From Caballeronia jiangsuensis (lineage in GTDB: Bacteria > Pseudomonadota > Gammaproteobacteria > Burkholderiales > Burkholderiaceae): DNA of 64,000 bases. Below, one piece after another: positions 42,608-50,625 of the stretch. Within the stretch, counting starts at the first letter, position 1. Each line of letters begins with the position of its first letter. The notes under the pieces were generated by a model. That model searched no databases. It was not told the origin of the DNA and worked only from the letters and a program-made list of their open reading frames with translations. Location of the stretch: positions 1 to 64,000 of the forward strand of contig JFHF01000021.1 of NCBI GenBank assembly GCA_000648925.1. The letters are read 5' to 3'. The position numbers were made by a program, and so were the translations under genes.

Positions 42608-43018
42608 TCAGCTTTTTTTCGAACGTGCGTTCAGCCGGGCGGCACGTTTGAACGGCGCGACATACGCGAGCGCGCAGACGAAAAACGCGAGCGCGAGGAG
42701 CGCTTCGAGCCAGGCGAGCGAAGCGGAAAGACCCGCATCCGTCATGCCGCGCACGACGCCTTCGGCCAGATACAGAAGCACGAGCATCGACGCCCATTGC
42801 AGCGTGTAGACGTTCCTGCGAGCGACGCCCGGCAGCGCGCACGCGAGCGGCAGCGCCTTCAATGCGAGCGCCCATGCGCCGGGCCGCAGCGGCGCCAGCC
42901 AGAGCTCCCAGGCGAGCGTGAGCACGATCAGCGCGGCGAGGCTCGCAAGCGCGGCCAGTGCGAACGCGGCGTTCGATCGCGCGTTGGTGGCGGCGGGCGC
43001 GTTCATCGGCCGGTTCAT
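42608..43018 (-). CDS. DUF2069 membrane protein
   Basis: Predicted 136-aa inner-membrane protein with four helices (SLAALIVLTLAWELWLAP, LPLACALPGVARR, TLQWASMLVLLYLAEGVV, LEALLALAFFVCALAYV). The layout and TLQWASMLVLLY segment match DUF2069, a family of unknown function that is usually encoded next to wrbA, as here. The ATG at 43016-43018 overlaps the wrbA stop (ATGA). The C-terminus is basic. After the stop the transcript runs AAAAAAGC...GCTTTTTT, a weak terminator. Confidence 0.85.
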   Translation of the reverse strand: MNRPMNAPAATNARSNAAFALAALASLAALIVLTLAWELWLAPLRPGAWALALKALPLACALPGVARRNVYTLQWASMLVLLYLAEGVVRGMTDAGLSASLAWLEALLALAFFVCALAYVAPFKRAARLNARSKKS

Positions 43019-43635
43019 GCCGAACGGGCGCCGCGCACGAGATCGAGCGCGGTGCGCGCGAGCCGGGCCCCGAGCGCGATGGCGAGCGCCTTCTCGTCGG
43101 CGGAAATGCCGTGGCGCTGGTTTTCGTCGCCGCCCGCGCGCGCGTGGTGCGACGCGCCGTAGGGCGTGCCGCCGCTTTGCGTCGTGGTGAGCCGCGACTC
43201 GGTGTACGGAATGCCGACGATCATCATGCCGTGATGCAGGAGCGGCAGCATCATCGAGAGCAGGGTGCTTTCCTGGCCGCCGTGCAGACTGCCGGTGGAC
43301 GTGAAAACGCTGGCGGGCTTGCCCGACAATGCGCCGGAAAGCCACTGCGGCGTCGTGCCGTCGAGGAAGTATTTGAGCGGCGCGGCCATGTTGCCAAAGC
43401 GTGTCGGCGAACCGAGCGCGAGACCCGCGCATTCTTCGAGATCGCGCAACTCGGCGTAGGGCGGGCCGTCGGCGGGAATGTCGGGGTGAGTGGCTTCGCA
43501 GACGGTGGAGACCGGCGGCACCGTGCGCACGCGCGCTTGCATGCCGGGCACGCTGTCGACGCCCTGGGCGATCGCGAGCGCAAGCTCGCGGGTCGCGCCG
43601 TGGCGGCTGTAGTAGAGCACGAGGATGTCGTTCAT
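43015..43635 (-). CDS. wrbA: NAD(P)H:quinone oxidoreductase WrbA
   Basis: Predicted 206-aa flavodoxin-like FMN enzyme that reduces quinones by two electrons. FMN-phosphate loop YYSRHGATRELALAIA near residue 8-23, GSPTRFGNMAAPLKYFLD near 77-94, STGSLHGGQESTLLSMMLPL near 114, and GTPYGASH near 157. Length fits WrbA (about 200). The downstream overlap with DUF2069 is conserved in related genomes as I recall. Start ATG at 43633-43635. Confidence 0.94.
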   Translation of the reverse strand: MNDILVLYYSRHGATRELALAIAQGVDSVPGMQARVRTVPPVSTVCEATHPDIPADGPPYAELRDLEECAGLALGSPTRFGNMAAPLKYFLDGTTPQWLSGALSGKPASVFTSTGSLHGGQESTLLSMMLPLLHHGMMIVGIPYTESRLTTTQSGGTPYGASHHARAGGDENQRHGISADEKALAIALGARLARTALDLVRGARSA

Positions 43636-43725
43636 AAGGCTTTTTTAGTGAACGGCTATTATAGGTATTGGGTGATTTTCGTGGCGAGACGCGGCGTGGA
43701 GCGTGCGGGCCGTCACGACGGGAGA

Positions 43726-45039
43726 ATGCGTTTGCAGCACGTTTCCATCGATCTCGCGGCGGTCAAGCGCCTCGCCAGTTTTGTCGCGCGACGCATCGGC
43801 GAAGATCGCGTCGCGCAAGTGGCGGGCAGCCTCACGTTCACGAGCGTGCTGTCGATCGTGCCGCTCGCCACCGTCGCCTTCGCGCTCTTTACTGCGTTCC
43901 CGATCTTCGGCTCGTTCCAGGCATCGTTGCAGGATTTCCTCGCGGTGCACCTGATGCCGCCGCAGATCAACGACCAGATCTTCAAGTATCTGAACCAGTT
44001 CGCGTCGAAGGCAAAGGGGCTCACGACCGTCGGCATGATCATTCTGTTCGTGACTTCCGTCATGACGATGATGACGGTCGAGTCCGCGTTCAACGTGATC
44101 TGGCGCGTGAAGAAGGCGCGTCCGCTCGCGCAGCGCGTGCTCGTCTATTGGTCGATCATCACGCTCGGGCCGATTCTCTTCGGCTGCAGCCTGTCCATCT
44201 CTTCCTATGTGTTCGCGCATTCGGTCGCGTTCGCGGGCTCGCACAACCTGATGCCGCCGATCGTCGAATGGGCGCTGACGGGCGTGTCGCTGCCGCTCAC
44301 GGCGCTCGCCTTCACGATCATTTACGTGTACATGCCGAACTGCAAGGTGGAGTGGCGCGATGCGATCGTCGGCGGATTGATCGCGGCGGTCGCGTTCGAG
44401 CTCGGCAAGCGCGGCTTCGGCTATTACGTGCGGCGCATTCCGACCTATACCGCCGTCTATGGCGCGTTCGCCGCGCTGCCGGTGTTCCTGTTGTGGGTCT
44501 ATCTGTGCTGGATGTTCGCGCTCGTCGGCGCGATGGTCACGTCCGCGCTGCCCGCCATTCGCACGGGCCAGTATCATCGGCGCGATTTTCCGGGCAGCGA
44601 TCTGCTCGATGCGCTCGAAATCCTCGCGCGGCTCGTCGAGGCGCGCGACGAGGGCAAACCCGGCCACACCGCATTGCAGCTTTCCAGCATGGCGCGCTGC
44701 GATCTGGATACGTCGACGCGCCTGATCGCACGGCTCGATGCGCTCGGCTGGATCGGCCGGCTGGAGGATTCGCGCACGCCGCGTTACGTGCTGATCGCCA
44801 ATCCGAGCCAGATCACGGTGACGATGCTCTTCGAGCAGTTCGTGATCGACCGCGCCGAGCTGGAATATCAACTGAAGCTGGACGCGGCGCAGGTCGATTG
44901 CGCCGCGCTCATGAACGCGTTGGACAACGACAAGCTGGAGATCACGCTCGGCTCGCTGATCGCGGCGCGCGTGTCCGCGCTGACGAGCGCGCGTCCGCGC
45001 GAGACGCCGCGCTCGTCGATGCCGGGGCAGCCCGCGTGA
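43726..45039 (+). CDS. YihY/RBN-family inner-membrane protein
   Basis: Predicted 437-aa membrane protein. Residues about 25-285 hold six helices typical of the YihY family (SLTFTSVLSIVPLATVAFAL near 36, FFVTSVMTMMTVESAFNVIW-like segment near 105-124, YAFAALPVFLLWVYLCWMFA-like near 247), once misnamed ribonuclease BN. The C-terminal ~130 residues form a soluble domain with winged-helix character (STRLIARLDALGWIGRLEDS). GGAG lies 1 nt before the ATG at 43726 but 7 nt before the in-frame TTG at 43732, so TTG may be the real start. Family function unknown. Divergent from wrbA. Confidence 0.9.
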   Translation: MRLQHVSIDLAAVKRLASFVARRIGEDRVAQVAGSLTFTSVLSIVPLATVAFALFTAFPIFGSFQASLQDFLAVHLMPPQINDQIFKYLNQFASKAKGLTTVGMIILFVTSVMTMMTVESAFNVIWRVKKARPLAQRVLVYWSIITLGPILFGCSLSISSYVFAHSVAFAGSHNLMPPIVEWALTGVSLPLTALAFTIIYVYMPNCKVEWRDAIVGGLIAAVAFELGKRGFGYYVRRIPTYTAVYGAFAALPVFLLWVYLCWMFALVGAMVTSALPAIRTGQYHRRDFPGSDLLDALEILARLVEARDEGKPGHTALQLSSMARCDLDTSTRLIARLDALGWIGRLEDSRTPRYVLIANPSQITVTMLFEQFVIDRAELEYQLKLDAAQVDCAALMNALDNDKLEITLGSLIAARVSALTSARPRETPRSSMPGQPA

Positions 45040-45057
45040 GCGCGTGCCGGGCGTCGA

Positions 45058-45378
45058 TCAGAGCGAGATCTTGCCGACGCAGATGTCCTTGAACATCACC
45101 CAGTCGCCCATCAGGCTGTAGACCGGATGGCGAAACGTGGCGGGGCGGTTCTTTTCGAAAAAGAAATGGCCGATCCACGCGAAACCGTAGCCGCAGACGA
45201 CGGCCGCGGGCAGCCAGAGCCAGTCGCCGGTTGCGATCGTCATCGCGACGCAGCCGATCACGCCGAGCGAGCCGATGAAATGCAGCCTGCGCGAAACCAG
45301 ATTTTGGTGCTCGTCGAGATAATAGGGATAAAACTCGGCGAAATTCGCGAAATGTTCACCGTGTGCGGTGTGCGCCAT
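45058..45378 (-). CDS. Mpo1/DUF962-like membrane protein
   Basis: Predicted 106-aa protein with the Mpo1-like pattern: FYPYYLDEHQNLVSRRLHFI near residue 16, two hydrophobic segments (GSLGVIGCVAMTIATG and WLPAAVVCGYGFAWIGHFFF) and FEKNRPATFRHPVYSLMGDW near 73-92. Yeast Mpo1 is a dioxygenase of alpha-oxidation that needs three conserved His; the His of LHFIG, IGHFF and RHPVY are present here. Whether the bacterial protein is an oxygenase is not known. GGGAGG lies 5 nt before the ATG. Converges with the YihY gene. Confidence 0.87.
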   Translation of the reverse strand: MAHTAHGEHFANFAEFYPYYLDEHQNLVSRRLHFIGSLGVIGCVAMTIATGDWLWLPAAVVCGYGFAWIGHFFFEKNRPATFRHPVYSLMGDWVMFKDICVGKISL

Positions 45379-45523
45379 GACGGCCTCCCAGATGATGCAT
45401 GCCGGTGTCGTTCGGGCGATGCGCGCCTGTCTGACGATTCACCGGCAAGAACCATTCTGCGACTGCGATGCGCGCCATGCAAGCGGCTGCGGCGAGCTTG
45501 CGCGGTCCGCCGCACGCGCGGGT

Positions 45524-46366
45524 TCAGCCGGCCTTGCTCTCCGCTTTGGCGCAGGCGAGCGCGAATGCGAACAAGGTGTCCAGCGTCGCGTCGGGCTGCT
45601 CGGACATCAGCGCGTGTCCGGCGTCCAGTTCCACCGATTGCACCGTCGCGCCGGCTTTGCGCAACGCATCGGCGAGTGGCCGGGCGGCTCGCGGCGGCGT
45701 CATCATGTCACGCTTGCCGCTCACGATGCACACCGGGCAGCGCACGGCGGCCGCGCGTTCGAGCGCATCCGCGTAGGTATTGCAGGCGCTGAAATCGGTA
45801 TGGAAAAGGAGCGCTTCGCCGCGCAGGCTCACGCGTTCCATGAGCCGCTGATTCACGCCCTGCAACCAGAAACCCGGCGCGGGGCTCGACGGCTTGGCGG
45901 CGATGGTCGAATGCGACCATTGATTGACCATCGCGATGGCTTCGGGCTCGTGCTCGCGGGCGGCGTCGAGCAGCGTGTCGGAGACGGCCATCGGCGCGGC
46001 GGTCGCGAGCAGGGTGAGGCCCGTCGTGCGATCGGGATAGCGGCCCGCGACGTCGAGCGCGATCAGCGAACCCATGCTGTGGCCGACGAAGATCGCCTTT
46101 TGCACGTTCGCCGCGTCGAGCACGGCGATCACCCAGTCGGCGAGTTCGTCGATCGTCGGCAGCGCGGGGCCGTCGCTTCGTCCGTGACTCGGTAGATCGA
46201 GCGCCAGCACGCCGAAGCCGTGATGCGCGAAATAGCGCGTCTGCAACGCCCAGACACTGTGATCGTGCTCGGCGCCATGAATGAACACGATGGCGGGCCG
46301 GGCTGCGTCGAGCGGCTTGCCGCCGGTGTAGACGTAGGCGGCGCGGCCGTGGACATCGAGGATCAT
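45524..46366 (-). CDS. alpha/beta hydrolase coupled to MetY
   Basis: Predicted 280-aa hydrolase. HGAEHDHSVW near residue 30 (oxyanion HG), LDLPSHGRSDGP near 57, nucleophile elbow GHSMGSLIALDVAGRYPD near 99-116, acid DMMTPP near 222 and terminal His in LDAGHALMSEQPD near 250. Ser-Asp-His triad complete. The ATG at 46364-46366 overlaps the metY stop (ATGA), so translation is coupled. It is too short and lacks the motifs of MetX (homoserine acetyltransferase), so it is a separate esterase or hydrolase; substrate unknown. Confidence 0.87.
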   Translation of the reverse strand: MILDVHGRAAYVYTGGKPLDAARPAIVFIHGAEHDHSVWALQTRYFAHHGFGVLALDLPSHGRSDGPALPTIDELADWVIAVLDAANVQKAIFVGHSMGSLIALDVAGRYPDRTTGLTLLATAAPMAVSDTLLDAAREHEPEAIAMVNQWSHSTIAAKPSSPAPGFWLQGVNQRLMERVSLRGEALLFHTDFSACNTYADALERAAAVRCPVCIVSGKRDMMTPPRAARPLADALRKAGATVQSVELDAGHALMSEQPDATLDTLFAFALACAKAESKAG

Positions 46367-47703
46367 GCTCGGCTCCCGAGCAGCGCGGCCGAGCCGGCGT
46401 CCTGGCCGCTTTCGGCGGCTTTCTGCGCGGCCTTCAGCCCGCGTTTGAGATCGTCGATGAGATCGTCCGGGTCTTCGAGTCCGATCGAAAGACGGATGCG
46501 CCCCGGCCCGATGCCCGCGGCTTCGAGCGCGGCGGCGTCCATGCGGAAGTGCGTCGTGGAGGCGGGATGGATCACGAGCGAGCGCGCATCGCCGACGTTC
46601 GCGAGATGCGAGAACAGCGTGAGCGTTTCGATGAACTTGCGCGCCGCCGGCACGCCGCCCTTCAGATCGAAGCTGAACACCGCGCCCGCGCCGCGTGGCA
46701 GCAGCCGCCCGGCGAGCGCGTGATCGCGATGCGTCGGCAGTTCGGGATAGGCCACGCTTTCCACCGTCGACGAACTCAGCAGGAACTCGATCACCTTGCG
46801 CGTATTCGCGACATGGCGATCCATGCGCAGCGGCAAGGTTTCGATGCCTTGAAGCAGTTGCCACGCCGCTTGCGGATGCAGGCACGCGCCGAAATCGCGC
46901 AAGCCTTCGCGCCGGGCGCGCAACAGGAACGGCGCGACCGTGCTCTCTTCGGCGAACACCATGCCGTGAAAGCCGTCGTAGGGTTCGGTGAACTCCGGGA
47001 AGCGTCCGCTCGCAGTGAAATCGAAGGTGCCGCCGTCGACGAGCACGCCGCCGATCGTCGTCCCGTGGCCGCCTAGAAACTTGGTGGCGGAGTGATAGAC
47101 GAGGTCCGCGCCATGCTCGAAAGGGCGCAACAGATAGGGCGTCGTGAACGTGGAATCGACCAGCAGCGGCACCGCGTGCTCGTGCGCGATTTCGGCGACG
47201 CCGCCGATATCGAGCACGTCGAGTCCCGGATTGCCGAGCGTTTCGCCGAAGAAGAGCCGCGTGTTCGGCCGTGCGGCCGCGCGCCACGCATCGAGATCGT
47301 GCGGCGGCACGAAGGTCGTCTCGATGCCGAAGCGCCGCAGCGTGTAATGCAGCAGGTTGTGCGAGCCGCCGTAGAGCGCGCTCGACGCGACGATATGCGA
47401 GCCCGCGCCCATCAGCGTCGCGATGGCGAGATGCAGCGCGGCCTGGCCGCTCGCCGTGCCGATCGCGCCGACGCCGCCTTCGAGCGCCGCCACGCGTTCC
47501 TCGAACACCGCGACGGTCGGATTCGAGATGCGCGAGTACACGTGCCCCGAGCGCTCCATGTTGAAGAGCGCGGCGGCGTGATCGCTGTCGCGGAAGGTGA
47601 ACGACGTGGTCTGATAAATCGGCGTCGCGCGCGCGCCCGTGGCGGGATCGGGCGCGGCGCCCGCGTGCAGCGCGAGCGTGTCGAAGCGGTTGGCTGGCAT
47701 CAT
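46363..47703 (-). CDS. metY: O-acetylhomoserine aminocarboxypropyltransferase
   Basis: Predicted 446-aa PLP enzyme of the Cys/Met metabolism family (MetY, O-acetylhomoserine sulfhydrylase): makes homocysteine directly from sulfide. Motifs: TLALHAGAAPDPATGARATP near residue 8, YSRISNPTVAVFEERVAALE near 56-75, PLLVDSTFTTPYLLRPFEHG near 180-199, and the PLP Lys in SATKFLGGHGTTIGGVL near 208. The starting MM and the ATG at 47701-47703 are plausible; the second ATG is 3 nt later. The following hydrolase gene overlaps it. No SAM riboswitch or hairpin leader was recognised in the 240 bp before it. Confidence 0.94.
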   Translation of the reverse strand: MMPANRFDTLALHAGAAPDPATGARATPIYQTTSFTFRDSDHAAALFNMERSGHVYSRISNPTVAVFEERVAALEGGVGAIGTASGQAALHLAIATLMGAGSHIVASSALYGGSHNLLHYTLRRFGIETTFVPPHDLDAWRAAARPNTRLFFGETLGNPGLDVLDIGGVAEIAHEHAVPLLVDSTFTTPYLLRPFEHGADLVYHSATKFLGGHGTTIGGVLVDGGTFDFTASGRFPEFTEPYDGFHGMVFAEESTVAPFLLRARREGLRDFGACLHPQAAWQLLQGIETLPLRMDRHVANTRKVIEFLLSSSTVESVAYPELPTHRDHALAGRLLPRGAGAVFSFDLKGGVPAARKFIETLTLFSHLANVGDARSLVIHPASTTHFRMDAAALEAAGIGPGRIRLSIGLEDPDDLIDDLKRGLKAAQKAAESGQDAGSAALLGSRA

Positions 47704-47942
47704 AGGCGGCCGGCGCGCGAGGCGGCGCCGGCATGCGGCGAAAAATGAGGGTCAATCATCCTAACATCGGATGCACGCGCCCAAACCTAGGGCGAACGCT
47801 TGTCAAAAAAACGCGCAAAGCCTTGTCCGTTCGGCTGATGCGGGCCATGTTCGCTTTCCTTTTGCGGGCCTTTCCGATAGCATCGATCTATGGTTTCATC
47901 ACCGTTTGGGCATCTGAACAGGCATTTCGCGAGGAGACAGTC

Positions 47943-48395
47943 ATGCGAGTCAGCGACATTCTGAAAGTGAAGGGCAACACGCTCTTTACCGTGACACCCG
48001 ATACGCCGCTCTCCGACGCGATCGACACAATGGCCGCGCACGATATCGGCTCGCTCGTCGTTATGGAGTACGGCGATCTGGTCGGCATGCTGACCTTCCG
48101 CGAGATCATCCTGACCTTGCACAACAACAGCGGCTCGGTCGGCGCCACGACCATCCGCAAGATCATGGACGACCATCCGCTCACGTGCACGCCGGAAACG
48201 GACGTGAACGAGGTGCGCCGCATGATGCTCGAGCATCACGTGCGCTATCTGCCGGTCATGGAAAAGCGTCAGTTGATGGGCGTCATCTCGTTCTACGACG
48301 TGGCCAAGGCCGTTGTGGAAGAGCAGGGCTTCGAGAATCGCATGTTGAAGGCGTATATCCGCGACTGGCCCGAGCAGCAGGAAGAAGCCCGCTGA
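47943..48395 (+). CDS. CBS-pair domain protein
   Basis: Predicted 150-aa protein made of two CBS motifs (about residues 1-65 and 73-135): MRVSDILKVKGNTLFTVTPD, DTMAAHDIGSLVVMEYGDLV and IMDDHPLTCTPETDVNEVRR, HVRYLPVMEKRQLMGVISF. CBS pairs bind adenosine nucleotides and act as energy sensors; the free-standing form regulates partner enzymes. The ATG at 47943 has GAGGAGACAG upstream. It is alone, divergent from metY. A short repeat and hairpin, then a terminator at 48496-48523, follow. Confidence 0.92.
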   Translation: MRVSDILKVKGNTLFTVTPDTPLSDAIDTMAAHDIGSLVVMEYGDLVGMLTFREIILTLHNNSGSVGATTIRKIMDDHPLTCTPETDVNEVRRMMLEHHVRYLPVMEKRQLMGVISFYDVAKAVVEEQGFENRMLKAYIRDWPEQQEEAR

Positions 48396-48458
48396 GCGTC
48401 GCCGAGCGTCGCCGAGCGTCGATACCATGCCGCGAGGCGTCGCGCTTCGCGGCATGGT
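48394..48458. repeat. three GAGCGTCGCC units followed by a hairpin
   Basis: GAGCGTCGCC occurs at 48394-48403, 48404-48413 and, as GAGCGTCGAT, at 48414-48423. The next 35 bases form a 12-bp inverted repeat (48424-48435 with 48447-48458; ACCATGCCGCGA and its complement). It starts at the last bases of the CBS gene. Confidence 0.6.
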
Positions 48459-48495
48459 GTATCAACCGATGCTTCGCGCAGAATTCAGCATATGC

Positions 48496-48523
48496 AGCGC
48501 GCCCTCATGGCGCGCTTTTTTTT
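48496..48523 (+). terminator. rho-independent terminator after the CBS gene
   Basis: AGCGCGCC (48496-48503), loop CTCAT, GGCGCGCT (48509-48516), followed by a run of T. A clean terminator about 100 bp past the CBS gene stop. Confidence 0.88.
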
Positions 48524-48628
48524 GGTCTGGACTGAGGGCGAAGCCAGCCTTCGGCCTGTTTTTCGTTTCATTCGGATTCGATCGCCGTATGCTCGGGATC
48601 AACGCCGAACTCAACCTGTACGCAAGAC

Positions 48629-50569
48629 ATGAGTGACAAACCGATGCGCAGCTCGTCGCGCACTTCCCGACGTTCGCATGCCGAAGGCGAAGGCCAGTTC
48701 AGCCTTCTGCGCGAGCGCCGCTTCGCGCCGTTCTTCTGGACGCAGTTCCTCGGCGCGATGAACGACAACATCTTCAAGGTCGGCTTCACGTCGCTCGTGA
48801 CGTTCCAGGCCGCGCGCTTTTCCGGCGTCGATCCGAAGACGGCCGCGTTTCTGATTTCCGCGATCTTCATCGTGCCGTTCGTGCTGTTCTCGGCCACCTC
48901 CGGGCAGATCGCCGACAAGTACGACAAGGCCGTGCTCGCGCGTCTCGTGAAGAGCTTCGAGATTGTCGTGATGCTGATCGGCGGCGCGGGGTTCCTTCTG
49001 CACAGCGCGCCGCTTCTCTACGCGTGCACGTTTCTGATGGGCGTGCATTCCACCGTGTTCGGGCCGGTGAAGTACGCGTATTTGCCGCAGCATCTCGATT
49101 CGCACGAGCTCGTCGGCGGCAACGGGCTCGTCGAGATGGGTACGTTCGTCGCGATCCTGATCGGCACGATCATCGGCGGCGCGGCGGCGGGCGCGACGGA
49201 GCATGGCGCGATGCTGCTCGCCGTCGCGTGCATCGCGTTCGCGATCGTCGGGCGCGTCGCGTCGGCGTTCGTGCCGAAGTCGGACGCGTCGCAACCGGAT
49301 CTGCGCATCAACTGGAATCCGTTCTCCGAGACGTGGCGCAACCTCAAGCTCGCGAAGTCCGATCGAACCGTGTTTCTGAGCCTGCTCGGGATTTCGTGGC
49401 TCTGGTTTGTCGGGGCGACCTTTCTCACGTCGTTCTTCAATTTCGCGAAGGACGTGCTGTCGGCCGATCCCGATGTCGTGACCATTCTTCTCGCAACGTT
49501 TTCCATCGGCATCGGTACGGGGTCGCTGCTGTGCGAGCGGCTCTCGAAGCGCCGCGTCGAGATCGGGCTCGTGCCGCTGGGCTCGATCGGCATCAGCGTG
49601 TTCGCGATCGATCTTTTTTTCGCGAGCCATCGCATCGCGCCCGCGGGGCACTTGCTCAACGTCGGCGAATTCCTGCTGACGCTGCCGCACTGGCGCATTC
49701 TCGCGGACCTGTTCCTGCTCGCGATGTTCGGCGGCTTCTACAGCGTGCCGCTCTATGCGCTGATTCAGGCGCGCAGTCAGCCCACTCACCGGGCGCGCAT
49801 CATCGCGGCGAACAACATCCTCAATTCGTTCTTCATGATCGTCTCCGCGCTGATGGCGCTCGCGCTGACATCGTTCGGCGTCGGCATTCCGGGGCTCTTT
49901 CTCGCCACGGCGCTGCTCAATGTCGTCGTCGCGGTCTATATCTATTCGCTCGTGCCGGAGTTCCTGCTGCGCTTCATCGCGTGGATTCTGGTGCACACGT
50001 TCTATCGCATTCGTCTCGTCGGCGCGGAGCGTATTCCGTCGCATGGCGCGGCCGTGCTCGTGTGCAATCACGTGAGCTTCGTCGATGCGGTCGTCATCAT
50101 GGCCGAAAGCCCCCGGCCGATCCGTTTCGTGATGGATTACCGCATCTTTCAGACGCCGTTCGTCGGCTGGATGTTCCGTCATGTGAAGGCGATTCCGGTC
50201 GCGCCCGCGCACGAAAACGCCGACATGCTCGAACGCGCCTACGCCGCGTGCGGGCAGGCGCTGAAAGAGGGCGATCTCGTCTGCATCTTTCCTGAAGGCA
50301 AGCTCACGCGCACGGGCGAGATCAATCCGTTCCGGCATGGCATCGCGGAGATTTTGCGACGCCATCCGGCGCCCGTCGTGCCGATGGCGCTGCGCGGGCT
50401 CTGGGGCAGCGTGTTCTCGCGCCACGAAGACGCACAGTGGCCACGTCCGATCCAGCGCGGTGCGATGACGCGGCTGACGCTCGCGGTCGGCGAGCCGATC
50501 GCGCCGGAAGACGCGACGCCGCAGCATCTGCAGGAAGTCGTGAGCACGCTGCGTGGCGCCAGGCGCTGA
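48629..50569 (+). CDS. LplT-PlsC fusion: MFS transporter with acyltransferase domain
   Basis: Predicted 646-aa inner-membrane protein. Residues about 25-430 are an MFS carrier with 10-12 helices resembling lysophospholipid transporter LplT (FFWTQFLGAMNDNIFKVGFT near 36-55). Residues about 440-646 are a PlsC-like 1-acyl-glycerol-3-phosphate acyltransferase with NHVSFVD (H-x4-D) near 480 and FPEGKLTRTGE near 556. E. coli Aas joins PlsC and an acyl-ACP synthetase and works with LplT; here LplT and PlsC are joined and the synthetase is missing. It may flip and re-acylate lysophospholipids. Start ATG at 48629 has only weak translation signals. Confidence 0.92.
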   Translation: MSDKPMRSSSRTSRRSHAEGEGQFSLLRERRFAPFFWTQFLGAMNDNIFKVGFTSLVTFQAARFSGVDPKTAAFLISAIFIVPFVLFSATSGQIADKYDKAVLARLVKSFEIVVMLIGGAGFLLHSAPLLYACTFLMGVHSTVFGPVKYAYLPQHLDSHELVGGNGLVEMGTFVAILIGTIIGGAAAGATEHGAMLLAVACIAFAIVGRVASAFVPKSDASQPDLRINWNPFSETWRNLKLAKSDRTVFLSLLGISWLWFVGATFLTSFFNFAKDVLSADPDVVTILLATFSIGIGTGSLLCERLSKRRVEIGLVPLGSIGISVFAIDLFFASHRIAPAGHLLNVGEFLLTLPHWRILADLFLLAMFGGFYSVPLYALIQARSQPTHRARIIAANNILNSFFMIVSALMALALTSFGVGIPGLFLATALLNVVVAVYIYSLVPEFLLRFIAWILVHTFYRIRLVGAERIPSHGAAVLVCNHVSFVDAVVIMAESPRPIRFVMDYRIFQTPFVGWMFRHVKAIPVAPAHENADMLERAYAACGQALKEGDLVCIFPEGKLTRTGEINPFRHGIAEILRRHPAPVVPMALRGLWGSVFSRHEDAQWPRPIQRGAMTRLTLAVGEPIAPEDATPQHLQEVVSTLRGARR

Positions 50570-50625
50570 GCGCGACGGCTGGCATAATATCGGTTTCCCC
50601 GACACTTTTCTTCAGGTCGACGCTC

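Noticed and set aside
47704..47942. Possible SAM riboswitch before metY
   Set aside because: I could find no paired stems of a known SAM class in this spacer.
48611..50605. A 664-codon minus-strand frame opposite the LplT-PlsC gene
   Set aside because: Highly charged, repeat-like shadow with no family; the plus strand encodes two known domains.
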